The notes under the pieces were generated by a model that saw only the letters and a program-made list of their open reading frames with translations, was not told the DNA's origin and searched no databases. From NCBI RefSeq assembly GCF_002858745.1, contig NZ_PJRO01000002.1, forward strand, positions 1-64,000: a stretch of DNA of 64,000 nucleotides, read 5' to 3'. A program made the translations under genes and the position numbers. Source of the DNA: Mesorhizobium loti. Lineage in GTDB: Bacteria; Pseudomonadota; Alphaproteobacteria; Rhizobiales; Rhizobiaceae. Each line of letters starts with the position of its first letter. Position 1 is the stretch's first letter. Shown one piece after another: positions 57,272-64,000 of this stretch.

Positions 57272-57952
57272 TCAGGCCAGTACGGCTTCGAGGTGGCGAG
57301 AGGCCGGTTGGCGGGCGCTATAAGCGCGCAGGAACGTTCGCACACCATTGGCAGCTGACTGCAGAACTTCTTCCTGGCTTGGCTGAACGCCCATCATGAA
57401 TTCGATCTGCAATTCGGCATTGATCAGGCCGACGAAATGGCTGGCAGTCACGTCCGGGTCGTCGATGGTAAGATGGCCTGCAAAGGCCAGACGCGCAAAG
57501 CGTGCAGCAAGCGCAGGTAGCGTGGTGCCTGGACCATTCTCACGCCATTCGGCGAAAAGCTCGGGATAACGCTCGCCCTCGGTCTGGATCAGCTTGCGCA
57601 GGAATTTGCCGTCACGGCTGCAGATGCAGTTGCGGTTCATGCGCACGGCATAGGCGACCAGATCCGCCTCAAGATCCTTGGGTTGATCGGGGAAGGTGGC
57701 CAGCGTCGCGAAAATGCCGGCATTGCAGCGTTCGGTCAGTTCCCGCACCACTGCGACGAACAGTTTTTCCTTGTCGCCGTGGTGGTTGTAGACGGTCTGG
57801 CGCGAGACGCCGGCTTCCGCAGCAATCAGGTCGATGTTGGCGCCGGCGAACCCTTCGCGGCAGAAGACGCTCATGGCAGCATCTACGATCGCGACCCTTT
57901 TGGCTTCGTGGCCGCGCGGCGGGAAACTGTCAGCAGCAATCGTCTGGCTCAT
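57272..57952 (-). CDS. TetR/AcrR family regulator of the divergent MFS gene
   Basis: The 226-residue protein has an N-terminal HTH: RVAIVDAAMSVFCREGFAGANIDLIAAEAGVSRQTVYNHHGDKEKLF. The C-terminal part (TetR_C_7/AefR-like) has RDGKFLRKLIQTEGERYPELFAEW. It is divergent from the Bcr/CflA MFS at 58117 with a perfect inverted repeat between. The ATG at 57952 is 28 bp from the operator, so autoregulation and control of the exporter are likely. Confidence 0.88.
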   Translation of the reverse strand: MSQTIAADSFPPRGHEAKRVAIVDAAMSVFCREGFAGANIDLIAAEAGVSRQTVYNHHGDKEKLFVAVVRELTERCNAGIFATLATFPDQPKDLEADLVAYAVRMNRNCICSRDGKFLRKLIQTEGERYPELFAEWRENGPGTTLPALAARFARLAFAGHLTIDDPDVTASHFVGLINAELQIEFMMGVQPSQEEVLQSAANGVRTFLRAYSARQPASRHLEAVLA

Positions 57953-57980
57953 AAAAATCTATATAGCCGTGATTGACAAT

Positions 57981-57998
57981 TTAGACAAGAGTGTCTAA
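57981..57998. promoter_or_regulatory. TetR-type operator TTAGACA-N4-TGTCTAA
   Basis: A perfect inverted repeat with 7-bp arms and an AGAG spacer lies in the tetR-MFS divergent region. It is closer to the TetR start, and the surrounding sequence is AT-rich, as a promoter would be. Confidence 0.8.
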
Positions 57999-58116
57999 TT
58001 TTCTGGACTATAAGATTTGGGGACGCGACGCTTCTGGTGTCGGCATCTCAGGGGATGGAATGTCCTTGGGTTAGACGCCGCATGGCGGCAGTAACCGGAT
58101 TTGAAAGAGCCATATC

Positions 58117-59322
58117 ATGAACGTGCATTTTCTCCGCACCGCGGTGCTGCTCGGCCTTATGTCTGCAGTGGGCGCCTTCGCCGTCGACATGTATCTGCCG
58201 GCGCTGCCGTCGATCGGTGCCGACCTCAATGCCGGTACGTCAGCCGTGCAGATGAGCCTTTTGATCTTCTTCCTGTCGATGGGCTTCGGCCAGATCGTGG
58301 TTGGACCGTTGTCAGACATGTTCGGCCGCAAGCCGCCGCTTTATGCCGGCCTTGCACTGTTCATCGTCGGCGGCATCGGCTCGGCGATGGCACCAAACAT
58401 CGAATGGCTTATCGCGTTCCGCTTCCTGCAGGGTCTGGGCGCCAGCGCAGGCATGGCCATTCCGCGCGCTGTCGTGCGTGACATGCATACCGGTAACGAA
58501 GCTGCCAAGTTGATGTCGTTGCTGATGCTGGTGTTTTCGGTGTCGCCCATCCTGGCGCCGCTTTCCGGCAGCCTGATCATCGAAACGCTTGGCTGGCGCG
58601 CCGTGTTCTGGGTGCTGACCGGGGCTGCCGTGATCGCCATTGTTCTTCTGGCCACGGCGCAGAAGGAAACACGGCCGGTCGAGGATCGGGTCGGCTCCTC
58701 CTTCGGATCGGCTTTGAAGGGCTACTGGTTCCTGCTCAATGACCGCAACTTCCTCGGGCTGACGGCGATCGGCGGTTTCGGCATCGCCTCGTTCTTTGTC
58801 TACCTGGCCAGCTCGTCCTTCATCCTGATCGACCACTATGGTCTTTCGCCGTCGCTCTACAGCGTGTTCTTCTCGATCAATGCCGTTGCCTTCATCGGCA
58901 TGTCGCAGATGACGGGCCTGCTGGCCGACCGCTTTGGATTGAAGCGGGTCGTGAAGGTAGCCGTCGTCGGCTATGCCACCGCGATGGTGGTGCTGCTGGC
59001 GATAATGGCCTCCGGCGTCGATCGGCTGGACGTGATGGCGAGCCTGCTGTTCATCGGCTACGGCTTCCTTGGCCTCGTCATCCCGACTACCTCGGTGCTG
59101 GCCATGGAAGAACACGGCACCATTGCCGGCACGGCTTCGGCGCTGATGGGTACGCTGCACTTTGCCATCGGTGCGGTGGCGATGGGGGTGGCCGGCCTGT
59201 TCTTTGACGGAACGCCGCTGCCGATGGTGGCAGGCATTACGTTCGCTGCCGTCATTGCCTTTGCGTTGACGCAGGTCACGCTTGGTCGCGCCCGTCAGCC
59301 GATCGAGGCGCCGGCGGAATAG
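58117..59322 (+). CDS. Bcr/CflA family multidrug MFS transporter
   Basis: The 401-residue protein is a 12-TM DHA1 drug exporter of the Bcr/CflA type. It opens with LLGLMSAVGAFAVDMYLPALPSIGADL, in which the Asp-Met-Tyr-Leu-Pro motif is diagnostic, then FGQIVVGPLSDMFGRKPPL (motif A) and FRFLQGLGASAGMAIPRAVVRDM (motif C region). The ligand is unknown. It is divergent from a TetR gene with an operator between them. A strong intrinsic terminator follows its stop by 24 bp. Confidence 0.9.
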   Translation: MNVHFLRTAVLLGLMSAVGAFAVDMYLPALPSIGADLNAGTSAVQMSLLIFFLSMGFGQIVVGPLSDMFGRKPPLYAGLALFIVGGIGSAMAPNIEWLIAFRFLQGLGASAGMAIPRAVVRDMHTGNEAAKLMSLLMLVFSVSPILAPLSGSLIIETLGWRAVFWVLTGAAVIAIVLLATAQKETRPVEDRVGSSFGSALKGYWFLLNDRNFLGLTAIGGFGIASFFVYLASSSFILIDHYGLSPSLYSVFFSINAVAFIGMSQMTGLLADRFGLKRVVKVAVVGYATAMVVLLAIMASGVDRLDVMASLLFIGYGFLGLVIPTTSVLAMEEHGTIAGTASALMGTLHFAIGAVAMGVAGLFFDGTPLPMVAGITFAAVIAFALTQVTLGRARQPIEAPAE

Positions 59323-59346
59323 AGTCTCTCCCAGGACTGACCGATG

Positions 59347-59371
59347 GGCCGGGCGGTTTGCCCGGCCTTTT
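59347..59371 (+). terminator. Rho-independent terminator after the Bcr/CflA gene
   Basis: A perfect 8-bp stem GGCCGGGC / GCCCGGCC with a GGTTT loop is followed by TTTT. It lies 24 bp after the stop. The remaining 59372-59581 stretch before the methyltransferase shows no gene. Confidence 0.85.
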
Positions 59372-59581
59372 GCATTCGGGCTTCGATCAGGATTTCCTGT
59401 GTTTGATCTGATAGACTAAGCGTCTGAATTCACGTGGAAAACAAAGAGATTTCAGGAGTTGGCAGGAGTCTCCTCTCTGCCCGGCCGGGCCGATAGACAG
59501 CCGCCCGGCGGTTTTCTATCGTCGCCGCATATTCGGGTGAGCTAATGGACTGGTGGCGGGGTGCCTCGAGGAAGTTGCTCC

Positions 59582-60412
59582 ATGAACGAGACGACACCCA
59601 GCTCCTATATTCTCGGCCATTCGGCGTCGGAAATCCGCCGCCTCGTGCTGCAGGCCGAGATCCTCAAGCCGATCACCGCGCGTCTGCTGCGTGAGGCCGG
59701 CATCGCGCCAGGTATGCGGGTTCTCGATGTCGGCTGTGGTGCCGGCGATGTCGCGATGCTTGCATGCGAAATGGTTGGGCCCGGTGGCTCGGTGGTTGGC
59801 ATAGATAGGAGCGTCGATGCCATCGCGGTGGCACAGCAGCGGGCGCGGGCGGCGGGATATTCGCAAGCGGTCTTCCAAGCCGAAGCGATCGAGGATTTTG
59901 TGGATGAGACTGGTTTCGACCTGGTGATCGGCCGCTATGTTCTCGTCCATCAGACCGACGTGGTGGCATTTGTCCGCCGCGCCGCCGAACTGGTCCATCC
60001 TGGTGGCGTCGTCGCATTCCATGAAGTCAGCCATCGGCATCCGTTCGCGTCGTCACCTGTCGTGCCTTTGTGGGAGCGGGTCGGTGACTGGCTATTCACG
60101 CTGTTTCGCGCGGTGGCACCGCACCATGATGCCGCCGACAAGCTCTTCGGCATCTACACGGAGGCCGGTTTGCCGCCGCCGTCTCTCTTCAGCGAGACGC
60201 CGGTGGCGGGCGGACCGGACGCACCACACCACGCCTGGATAGCGGAGACCATTCGATCCCTTCTGCCCAAGCTGGTTCAGATGGGACTTACCACCGAGGC
60301 GATTGCTGGTGTCGACACGCTCGAGGCGCGGCTGCGTGAAGCAACAGTGGCGGCGCAAAGCCAAATCATCGCGCACGCACAGGTCTGTGCCTGGGCGCGC
60401 CGTGCTGGCTAG
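59582..60412 (+). CDS. Class I SAM-dependent methyltransferase
   Basis: The 276-residue protein has a Rossmann methyltransferase domain: LREAGIAPGMRVLDVGCGAGDVAMLACEMVGPGGSVVGIDRS (motif I), DAIAVAQQRARAAGYSQAVFQAEAIEDFVDE and GFDLVIGRYVLVHQTDVVAFVRRAAELVHPGGVVAFHE. It resembles the Methyltransf_11/25/31 group acting on small molecules. The substrate is unknown. The ATG at 59582 follows GAGGAAGTT. The C-terminal half (about 170-276) is less conserved and may hold the acceptor site. Confidence 0.85.
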   Translation: MNETTPSSYILGHSASEIRRLVLQAEILKPITARLLREAGIAPGMRVLDVGCGAGDVAMLACEMVGPGGSVVGIDRSVDAIAVAQQRARAAGYSQAVFQAEAIEDFVDETGFDLVIGRYVLVHQTDVVAFVRRAAELVHPGGVVAFHEVSHRHPFASSPVVPLWERVGDWLFTLFRAVAPHHDAADKLFGIYTEAGLPPPSLFSETPVAGGPDAPHHAWIAETIRSLLPKLVQMGLTTEAIAGVDTLEARLREATVAAQSQIIAHAQVCAWARRAG

Positions 60413-60581
60413 CTGCTCCCGGTGCTCTCAAATAGGGCATCGAAATTCAGAACCGCACGGCCCGCTGCTGAGGGAATTGCGTGTTGCGGCAAGCTTTCGC
60501 TGCAACACTATCCTCTTGTTTACTCGTGTCTTGTAGATATCGGCCGGCATTTGACGCGGATCACGGGCGCGGGCGAATATC

Positions 60582-61727
60582 TTGAAATTCATTCCTTCGG
60601 CACTGCTGCTCCTGTTTGCAGCCAGCTTCTTCAGCGTGTGGCTGCTTGATCGCCGCCGCCGGCACCTCGTGTTGTTTTCACTGGCATTTCTATCGGTCAG
60701 CGCCGGCACTGTGGTGCAGTTCGCGCTGTGGCCATCAGACATCGGCCTCAACAACCTTGCCTGCGCGGTCCTCTACACGGCCGGCCCGCTGTTCCTCGCC
60801 GACGGTGTGCTTGTGCGCTCGGGAAAACGGATGCCGGCCGTCGAGCACGTCGCCTGGATGGCGCTGGTGGTCGGCCTGCTCGGCTATTTCTACTACATCG
60901 AGGACAATCTGCAGATCAGGGCCTGTCTGCTTAATCTCGGCATGGCAGGAATTGTGCTCAGTTCAGCCTGGAAATTACGGCATCTGGTGCGGGGCAACGC
61001 CATCGACAGGGCGCTACTGTGGATGCTGTCCGGGCTTTCGCTGACGTTCGTGTTGCGCACGCTTCTTACCGGTGGCTCGGTGCCCATCAATGACGTAGCC
61101 GCCTTCTTTGAAACTCCGTTCTGGTTGTGGGCGCAGTTCGCCATGTCGGTGCTCGGCGTGGCAATGGGGCTCGGTCTGCTGGTCGTGGTGTGCGCCGATG
61201 TGGTGCTTGGCCTCAAAGCGGAACGCGACAGCGATCTTTTGACCAACCTGCTCAACCGTCGCGGCTTCGAAGCGCGTGCCGTGCAGGTGTTGTCTGGCGT
61301 AGCCCACAACGCCTTCAGCGTGGTTGCCTGCGACATCGACCGCTTCAAATCCATCAACGACTGCTTTGGTCACGCCACCGGCGACAGGGTGCTTTCAACC
61401 GTGGCTGAAACGATCAGGCGCAGTGTGAGGGCGCAGGATCTGGTTGCACGCATCGGCGGTGAAGAATTCGTCATCCTGCTCGGGAGTTGTTCCGTCGACG
61501 ACGCTTATGTCCTGACGGAACAATTGAGGCATGAGATATCGGGACGCGAACTGGCGGGCCTGCCCGCGGGCTTCAAGGTGACCTGTAGCTTCGGCATTGT
61601 GGAATGCCAGCCGGGCGAGCAGCTTTGGGACGCGATCGGTCGCGCCGACAAAATGCTTTATGCGGCCAAGCACGCAGGCCGCAATCAAACGATGGCTGAC
61701 AGACAGGAGCTGTCGGCCGCTGCCTGA
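60582..61727 (+). CDS. Diguanylate cyclase with six-helix membrane sensor
   Basis: The 381-residue protein makes cyclic di-GMP. The N-terminal half (about 1-210) has six membrane segments, with no recognisable ligand domain. The GGDEF domain has DLLTNLLNRRGFEARA, DIDRFKSINDCFGHATGDRVL, the active-site GGEEF at 292-296 and, five residues upstream, an RxxD inhibitory site (Arg283-Asp286, RAQD). An active, feedback-inhibited enzyme is inferred. A TTG at 60582 is the apparent start (TTGAAATTC). No EAL domain is seen. Confidence 0.88.
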   Translation: MKFIPSALLLLFAASFFSVWLLDRRRRHLVLFSLAFLSVSAGTVVQFALWPSDIGLNNLACAVLYTAGPLFLADGVLVRSGKRMPAVEHVAWMALVVGLLGYFYYIEDNLQIRACLLNLGMAGIVLSSAWKLRHLVRGNAIDRALLWMLSGLSLTFVLRTLLTGGSVPINDVAAFFETPFWLWAQFAMSVLGVAMGLGLLVVVCADVVLGLKAERDSDLLTNLLNRRGFEARAVQVLSGVAHNAFSVVACDIDRFKSINDCFGHATGDRVLSTVAETIRRSVRAQDLVARIGGEEFVILLGSCSVDDAYVLTEQLRHEISGRELAGLPAGFKVTCSFGIVECQPGEQLWDAIGRADKMLYAAKHAGRNQTMADRQELSAAA

Positions 61728-61754
61728 GAAGCTATCGGCCTCGGACAGTGGGGG

Positions 61755-62354
61755 TCAGCTTTTCCCGTTACCGGGCATATAGAGCCTTACAAAGCGCTCG
61801 ACTGCCCGGTGTGCGACGGTTTCTGCGTCTTCGGCCTTGGCCGGATCATAGGCGTTGTGCAGCGCAAGAATCTGACGGTCGCCGATCAGCAGGCCGTAGA
61901 GTGTCCGATACGCATCGAGTGGGTCGGGGGCGTGAATGGTGCCCTTCATGTCGAGCGCTTTGATCGCCGCCATGATTTTCGGCGCGGAGCGTTCCTTGCC
62001 GGCTGCGATCAGTATTCTGGACAAGTCGCCGCTGGCATCGCCAAGTGCTGCACGGTTGATGGCAAGAGATGCCTGCGAGGTCAGCAGTTCAAGCAACTGG
62101 GTGCAGATCAGGGTCAACTGATCGAGCGGCGAACCGTCGACGTCGCTTTCCTGCAAGGCTGTGTTGAGTTGCGAAGCCTGTCGCTCGATGAGCGCAGCCA
62201 GAATGGCGTCGCGGTTTTCGAACAGCACGTAGAGCGTGTCCTTCGAACATTTGGCATCGCGGGCGAGGGCAGTAGTGGTGACTGCCTGCAGTCCCCCGGT
62301 GGCGAGAAGTTCCAAGGCGGCGTCCAGGATATCGTCACGCCGACGAATAGGCAT
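61755..62354 (-). CDS. TetR/AcrR family regulator next to DUF1772 gene
   Basis: The 199-residue protein has the HTH: RRRDDILDAALELLATGGLQAVTTTALARDAKCSKDTLYVLFENRDAIL. The C-terminal part (TetR_C_14-like) has LDQLTLICTQLLELLTSQASLAINRAAL. The ATG at 62354 is preferred over a TTG at 62366. It is divergent from DUF1772, with tandem operators at 62393-62440. Confidence 0.87.
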   Translation of the reverse strand: MPIRRRDDILDAALELLATGGLQAVTTTALARDAKCSKDTLYVLFENRDAILAALIERQASQLNTALQESDVDGSPLDQLTLICTQLLELLTSQASLAINRAALGDASGDLSRILIAAGKERSAPKIMAAIKALDMKGTIHAPDPLDAYRTLYGLLIGDRQILALHNAYDPAKAEDAETVAHRAVERFVRLYMPGNGKS

Positions 62355-62392
62355 CTTTGCAGGCAAATCGCATTTCTCCGCAACTTGTAAAT

Positions 62393-62440
62393 TTGAGTAC
62401 CATACGGTACTGACTACGGCAAGTACTGGATGGTACTCAA
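62393..62440. promoter_or_regulatory. Tandem operators between tetR and the DUF1772 gene
   Basis: Site 1 is AGTACC-ATAC-GGTACT (62396-62411) and site 2 is AGTAC-TGGATG-GTACT (62422-62437), spaced 26 bp start to start. The outer arms TTGAGTACCAT (62393-62403) and ATGGTACTCAA (62430-62440) form a larger perfect inverted repeat. This fits two repressor dimers on nearby faces. Confidence 0.8.
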
Positions 62441-62456
62441 GTTGGATGAGGCTACC

Positions 62457-63002
62457 ATGGACACGATGCGGGAAAATCAGGCGCTGACAGCTGTAGCGCT
62501 CGGGTTGTCAGGCATAACGCTGGTGCTGGCAGGCGCAATTGCCGGGTTCTTCTACGCCTATACAAGTTCTGTCATGCGCGGGCTCGACGCGGTTTCGCCG
62601 GCGCATGCCATTGTCGTCATGCAAGGCATCAACGCCACCGTTCGCAATGTCGTGTTCGCGCCGGCCTTTTTCGGCACGCCGGTCGCTGCCGTCTTGGCTG
62701 GGACTGCGCTGCTGGGAGCCGGGCGGCGCGGGGCGGGACTTGCGATGTTTGCTGCTGTCGTGACCTATCTGCTTGGGGCCTTCCTCCCGACCTTCGTCAT
62801 CAACGTGCCGATGAATGAGGCACTCGCGATCGTGACCGTACCAGGCGACGCGACAGAAGCGGCGACGCTCTGGCGTGATTATTCCAGCGATTGGACATGG
62901 TGGAACACCTTGCGCACAGGCTTCAGCCTATTGTGCCTGGTGCAGGTCGGGCTCGCACTTTTCCTTGCCGGGCGTTCTACGAATCGAGCTCTTCGAAGAT
63001 GA
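62457..63002 (+). CDS. DUF1772 family membrane protein
   Basis: The 181-residue protein has four membrane segments and DUF1772 features, with GAIAGFFYAYTSSVMRGLDAV near the start and FLPTFVINVPMNEAL in the middle. DUF1772 includes anthrone oxygenase-like proteins, but no enzyme role can be asserted here. The ATG at 62457 follows GATGAGG; an earlier ATG at 62430 would put the start within operator site 2. The 3' end overlaps the convergent NTPase gene by 26 bp. Confidence 0.8.
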   Translation: MDTMRENQALTAVALGLSGITLVLAGAIAGFFYAYTSSVMRGLDAVSPAHAIVVMQGINATVRNVVFAPAFFGTPVAAVLAGTALLGAGRRGAGLAMFAAVVTYLLGAFLPTFVINVPMNEALAIVTVPGDATEAATLWRDYSSDWTWWNTLRTGFSLLCLVQVGLALFLAGRSTNRALRR

Positions 63003-63525
63003 AGGCCAGTCGGTCCTCGACCGATGCGCGTGGCAGTGTGATCAGCTCATAACCGTAACGTGGATATGTGTCGGCCAGTGCATCGAAGGTGCGTTTGGCT
63101 TCATCAAGGTCCTGCTTGCGCTCGGCATCATGGGCGAAGATTTCCGGCCATGGCGGAGCGATGAAGATGCGGCGGTTGTAGCGGAAATGTTCGGCCGCCT
63201 TTTCCATATGCGCCGGCACGGGAAGGCCACTCAGGCTGAGATAAGCCAGGGTATCTGGTACGCCGCGGTCGAAGAAAACCGGGCCTGACAGGCGCGCCGC
63301 AGCGTGATGCGAGCGCAGTTCCCAGGCCAGCATCAGTTCCGCAAACAAGGTCTTGTCGCTCCAGGGCAAGGCTGATCCACCGACCGTCATCTGGTCCTGG
63401 ATGATGTTGCGGCCTGCTTCGGGTGCTGTGGCATAACCCTGTGCTGCCAGCGCCTCGATGAGCGTGGTTTTGCCGGATCCGGGGCCGCCGGTCAGCACGA
63501 AAAATTGGTCAGTATGGTTATGCAT
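62977..63525 (-). CDS. P-loop NTPase, AAA_28-like
   Basis: The 182-residue protein has Walker A GGPGSGKT at 13-20 and a probable Walker B segment GPVFFDRGVPDTLAYL. It resembles the AAA_28 family, which includes small kinase-like NTPases of unknown role. Segments RRIFIAPPWPEIFAHDAERKQ and LDEAKRTFDALADTYPRYGYELITLP match that family's C-terminal half. It lies between ssrA and the convergent DUF1772 gene. Confidence 0.85.
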   Translation of the reverse strand: MHNHTDQFFVLTGGPGSGKTTLIEALAAQGYATAPEAGRNIIQDQMTVGGSALPWSDKTLFAELMLAWELRSHHAAARLSGPVFFDRGVPDTLAYLSLSGLPVPAHMEKAAEHFRYNRRIFIAPPWPEIFAHDAERKQDLDEAKRTFDALADTYPRYGYELITLPRASVEDRLAFIFEELDS

Positions 63526-63654
63526 GGTGATCTCCGTGGGGATTCGATGAAGCTTGAGGGCCCGTTGGCTAGATTTGGGGAGAGGTACGCCGCGCGGACT
63601 TGCGAGCGAGCATCCGAGATGCCGGCCAGGTCAAAGCGTACAGGTGTAGAGGAG

Positions 63655-63985
63655 AAGTGGAGGCTTCTGTTGCCAGGTGCCTCCGGACCCCGCCTAGAGG
63701 TGCGAACCGCTAGGGCTTGATTTGAAGCGTTCGCGCCGCATTAAGCAGCGAGACGAGCTTCCGCATAGTTGTCGTTTGCAACTACAAGTTTAGCCCGATA
63801 ACGGTGGTACAATGCCGGGTACAACGATCTGTCTTTCAACGCCCGTCGATCCCATTTCACCCCCATCATAAGCCGTCGCGCCGGGGACGGTTTATGGTGG
63901 AGGTGGCGGTTTCGAAACCGCGTCCGGATCGCCTATTGCACAGTCGGTTTAGCACCATATTCCTGTTGCCAGGACGACCCCAATA
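63655..63985 (-). ncRNA. ssrA: Circularly permuted two-piece tmRNA (SsrA)
   Basis: The tag frame on the minus strand runs from 63779 to 63741 and encodes ANDNYAEARLAA then TAA. The gene is permuted. The acceptor part, with T-loop-like GGTTTCGAAACC and ending CACCTCC-A-CCA (CCA 3' end at 63895), comes first. A 30-base spacer follows, then the coding part begins GGGGGTG at 63864. The two ends pair as a 7-bp acceptor stem. A hairpin GGAGGC/GCCTCC near 63659-63684 marks the approximate coding-RNA end. Outer limits are estimated. tmRNA rescues stalled ribosomes and tags products for ClpXP, helped by SspB encoded at 56601. Confidence 0.93.
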
Positions 63986-64000
63986 TACGGACCGGCGGCT

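Noticed and set aside
63505..63720. 71-codon frame on the + strand near the window end
   Set aside because: It overlaps the tmRNA coding-piece end and the NTPase start on the other strand and has no ribosome site.

Overview
This 64 kb window is a GC-rich alphaproteobacterial chromosome segment, almost certainly from the Rhizobiales and most like Mesorhizobium or its relatives in Phyllobacteriaceae. The grounds are the gene order mraZ to ligA, an FtsZ with a long Pro/Gln-rich linker, an SspB-DUF4169-RHH module, clustered GANTC (CcrM) sites near the division genes, a circularly permuted two-piece tmRNA with tag ANDNYAEARLAA, and many copies of a roughly 100 bp intergenic palindromic repeat. No rRNA, tRNA, CRISPR array, prophage or recognisable transposase was seen.

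Region 1 (1-14.2 kb) is the first block of the division and cell-wall (dcw) cluster: mraZ-rsmH-ftsL-ftsI-murE-murF-mraY-murD-ftsW-murG-murC-murB, all on the + strand, mostly with 1-4 bp start/stop overlaps. A 10-bp-periodic MraZ-type operator lies upstream. Region 2 (14.2-18.7 kb) interrupts the cluster with an amino-acid ABC transporter lacking its ATPase and a divergent MFS/TetR pair that shares palindromic operators. Region 3 (18.7-30.9 kb) resumes it: ddl-ftsQ-ftsA-ftsZ-lpxC-bamD-recN-ligA and a DUF2461 gene. Seven GANTC sites in 180 bp precede ddl.

Region 4 (31-41.3 kb) is mixed housekeeping and envelope: azlCD, aminopeptidase P, prmA, a Sco copper chaperone, creA, a hexapeptide acyltransferase, a small Gly/Asn-rich secreted protein, a predicted outer-membrane protein and a membrane-anchored DUF2778 L,D-transpeptidase-like protein. 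Region 5 (41.5-51 kb) holds an MFS gene, a TetR-GFA-like-small-protein operon, a UvrD helicase with an in-frame GC-rich insertion, a VOC protein, small unknown proteins, and a divergent thioesterase/FAD-oxidase pair around a palindrome. Region 6 (51-64 kb) holds a DUF3011 protein, a giant AsmA protein, a GNAT enzyme, sspB-DUF4169-RHH, a TetR/Bcr-type MFS pair, a methyltransferase, a diguanylate cyclase, a TetR/DUF1772 pair with tandem operators, an AAA-type NTPase and ssrA.

How the genes work together: Mur, MraY, MurG and Ddl make lipid II; FtsW and FtsI use it at the septum laid out by FtsZ, FtsA, FtsQ and FtsL; LpxC and BamD couple this to outer-membrane assembly. SspB and tmRNA, about 6.5 kb apart, both serve tagged-protein degradation. 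Four regulator/effector pairs (17.7, 42.9, 58.0 and 62.4 kb) have clear palindromic operators. I found no single wholly new multi-gene system. The most noteworthy signals are the repeat family that supplies stop codons, the GANTC cluster, the UvrD insertion, the TetR-GFA-small-protein operon and the AT-rich promoter driving the Gly/Asn-rich secreted protein.
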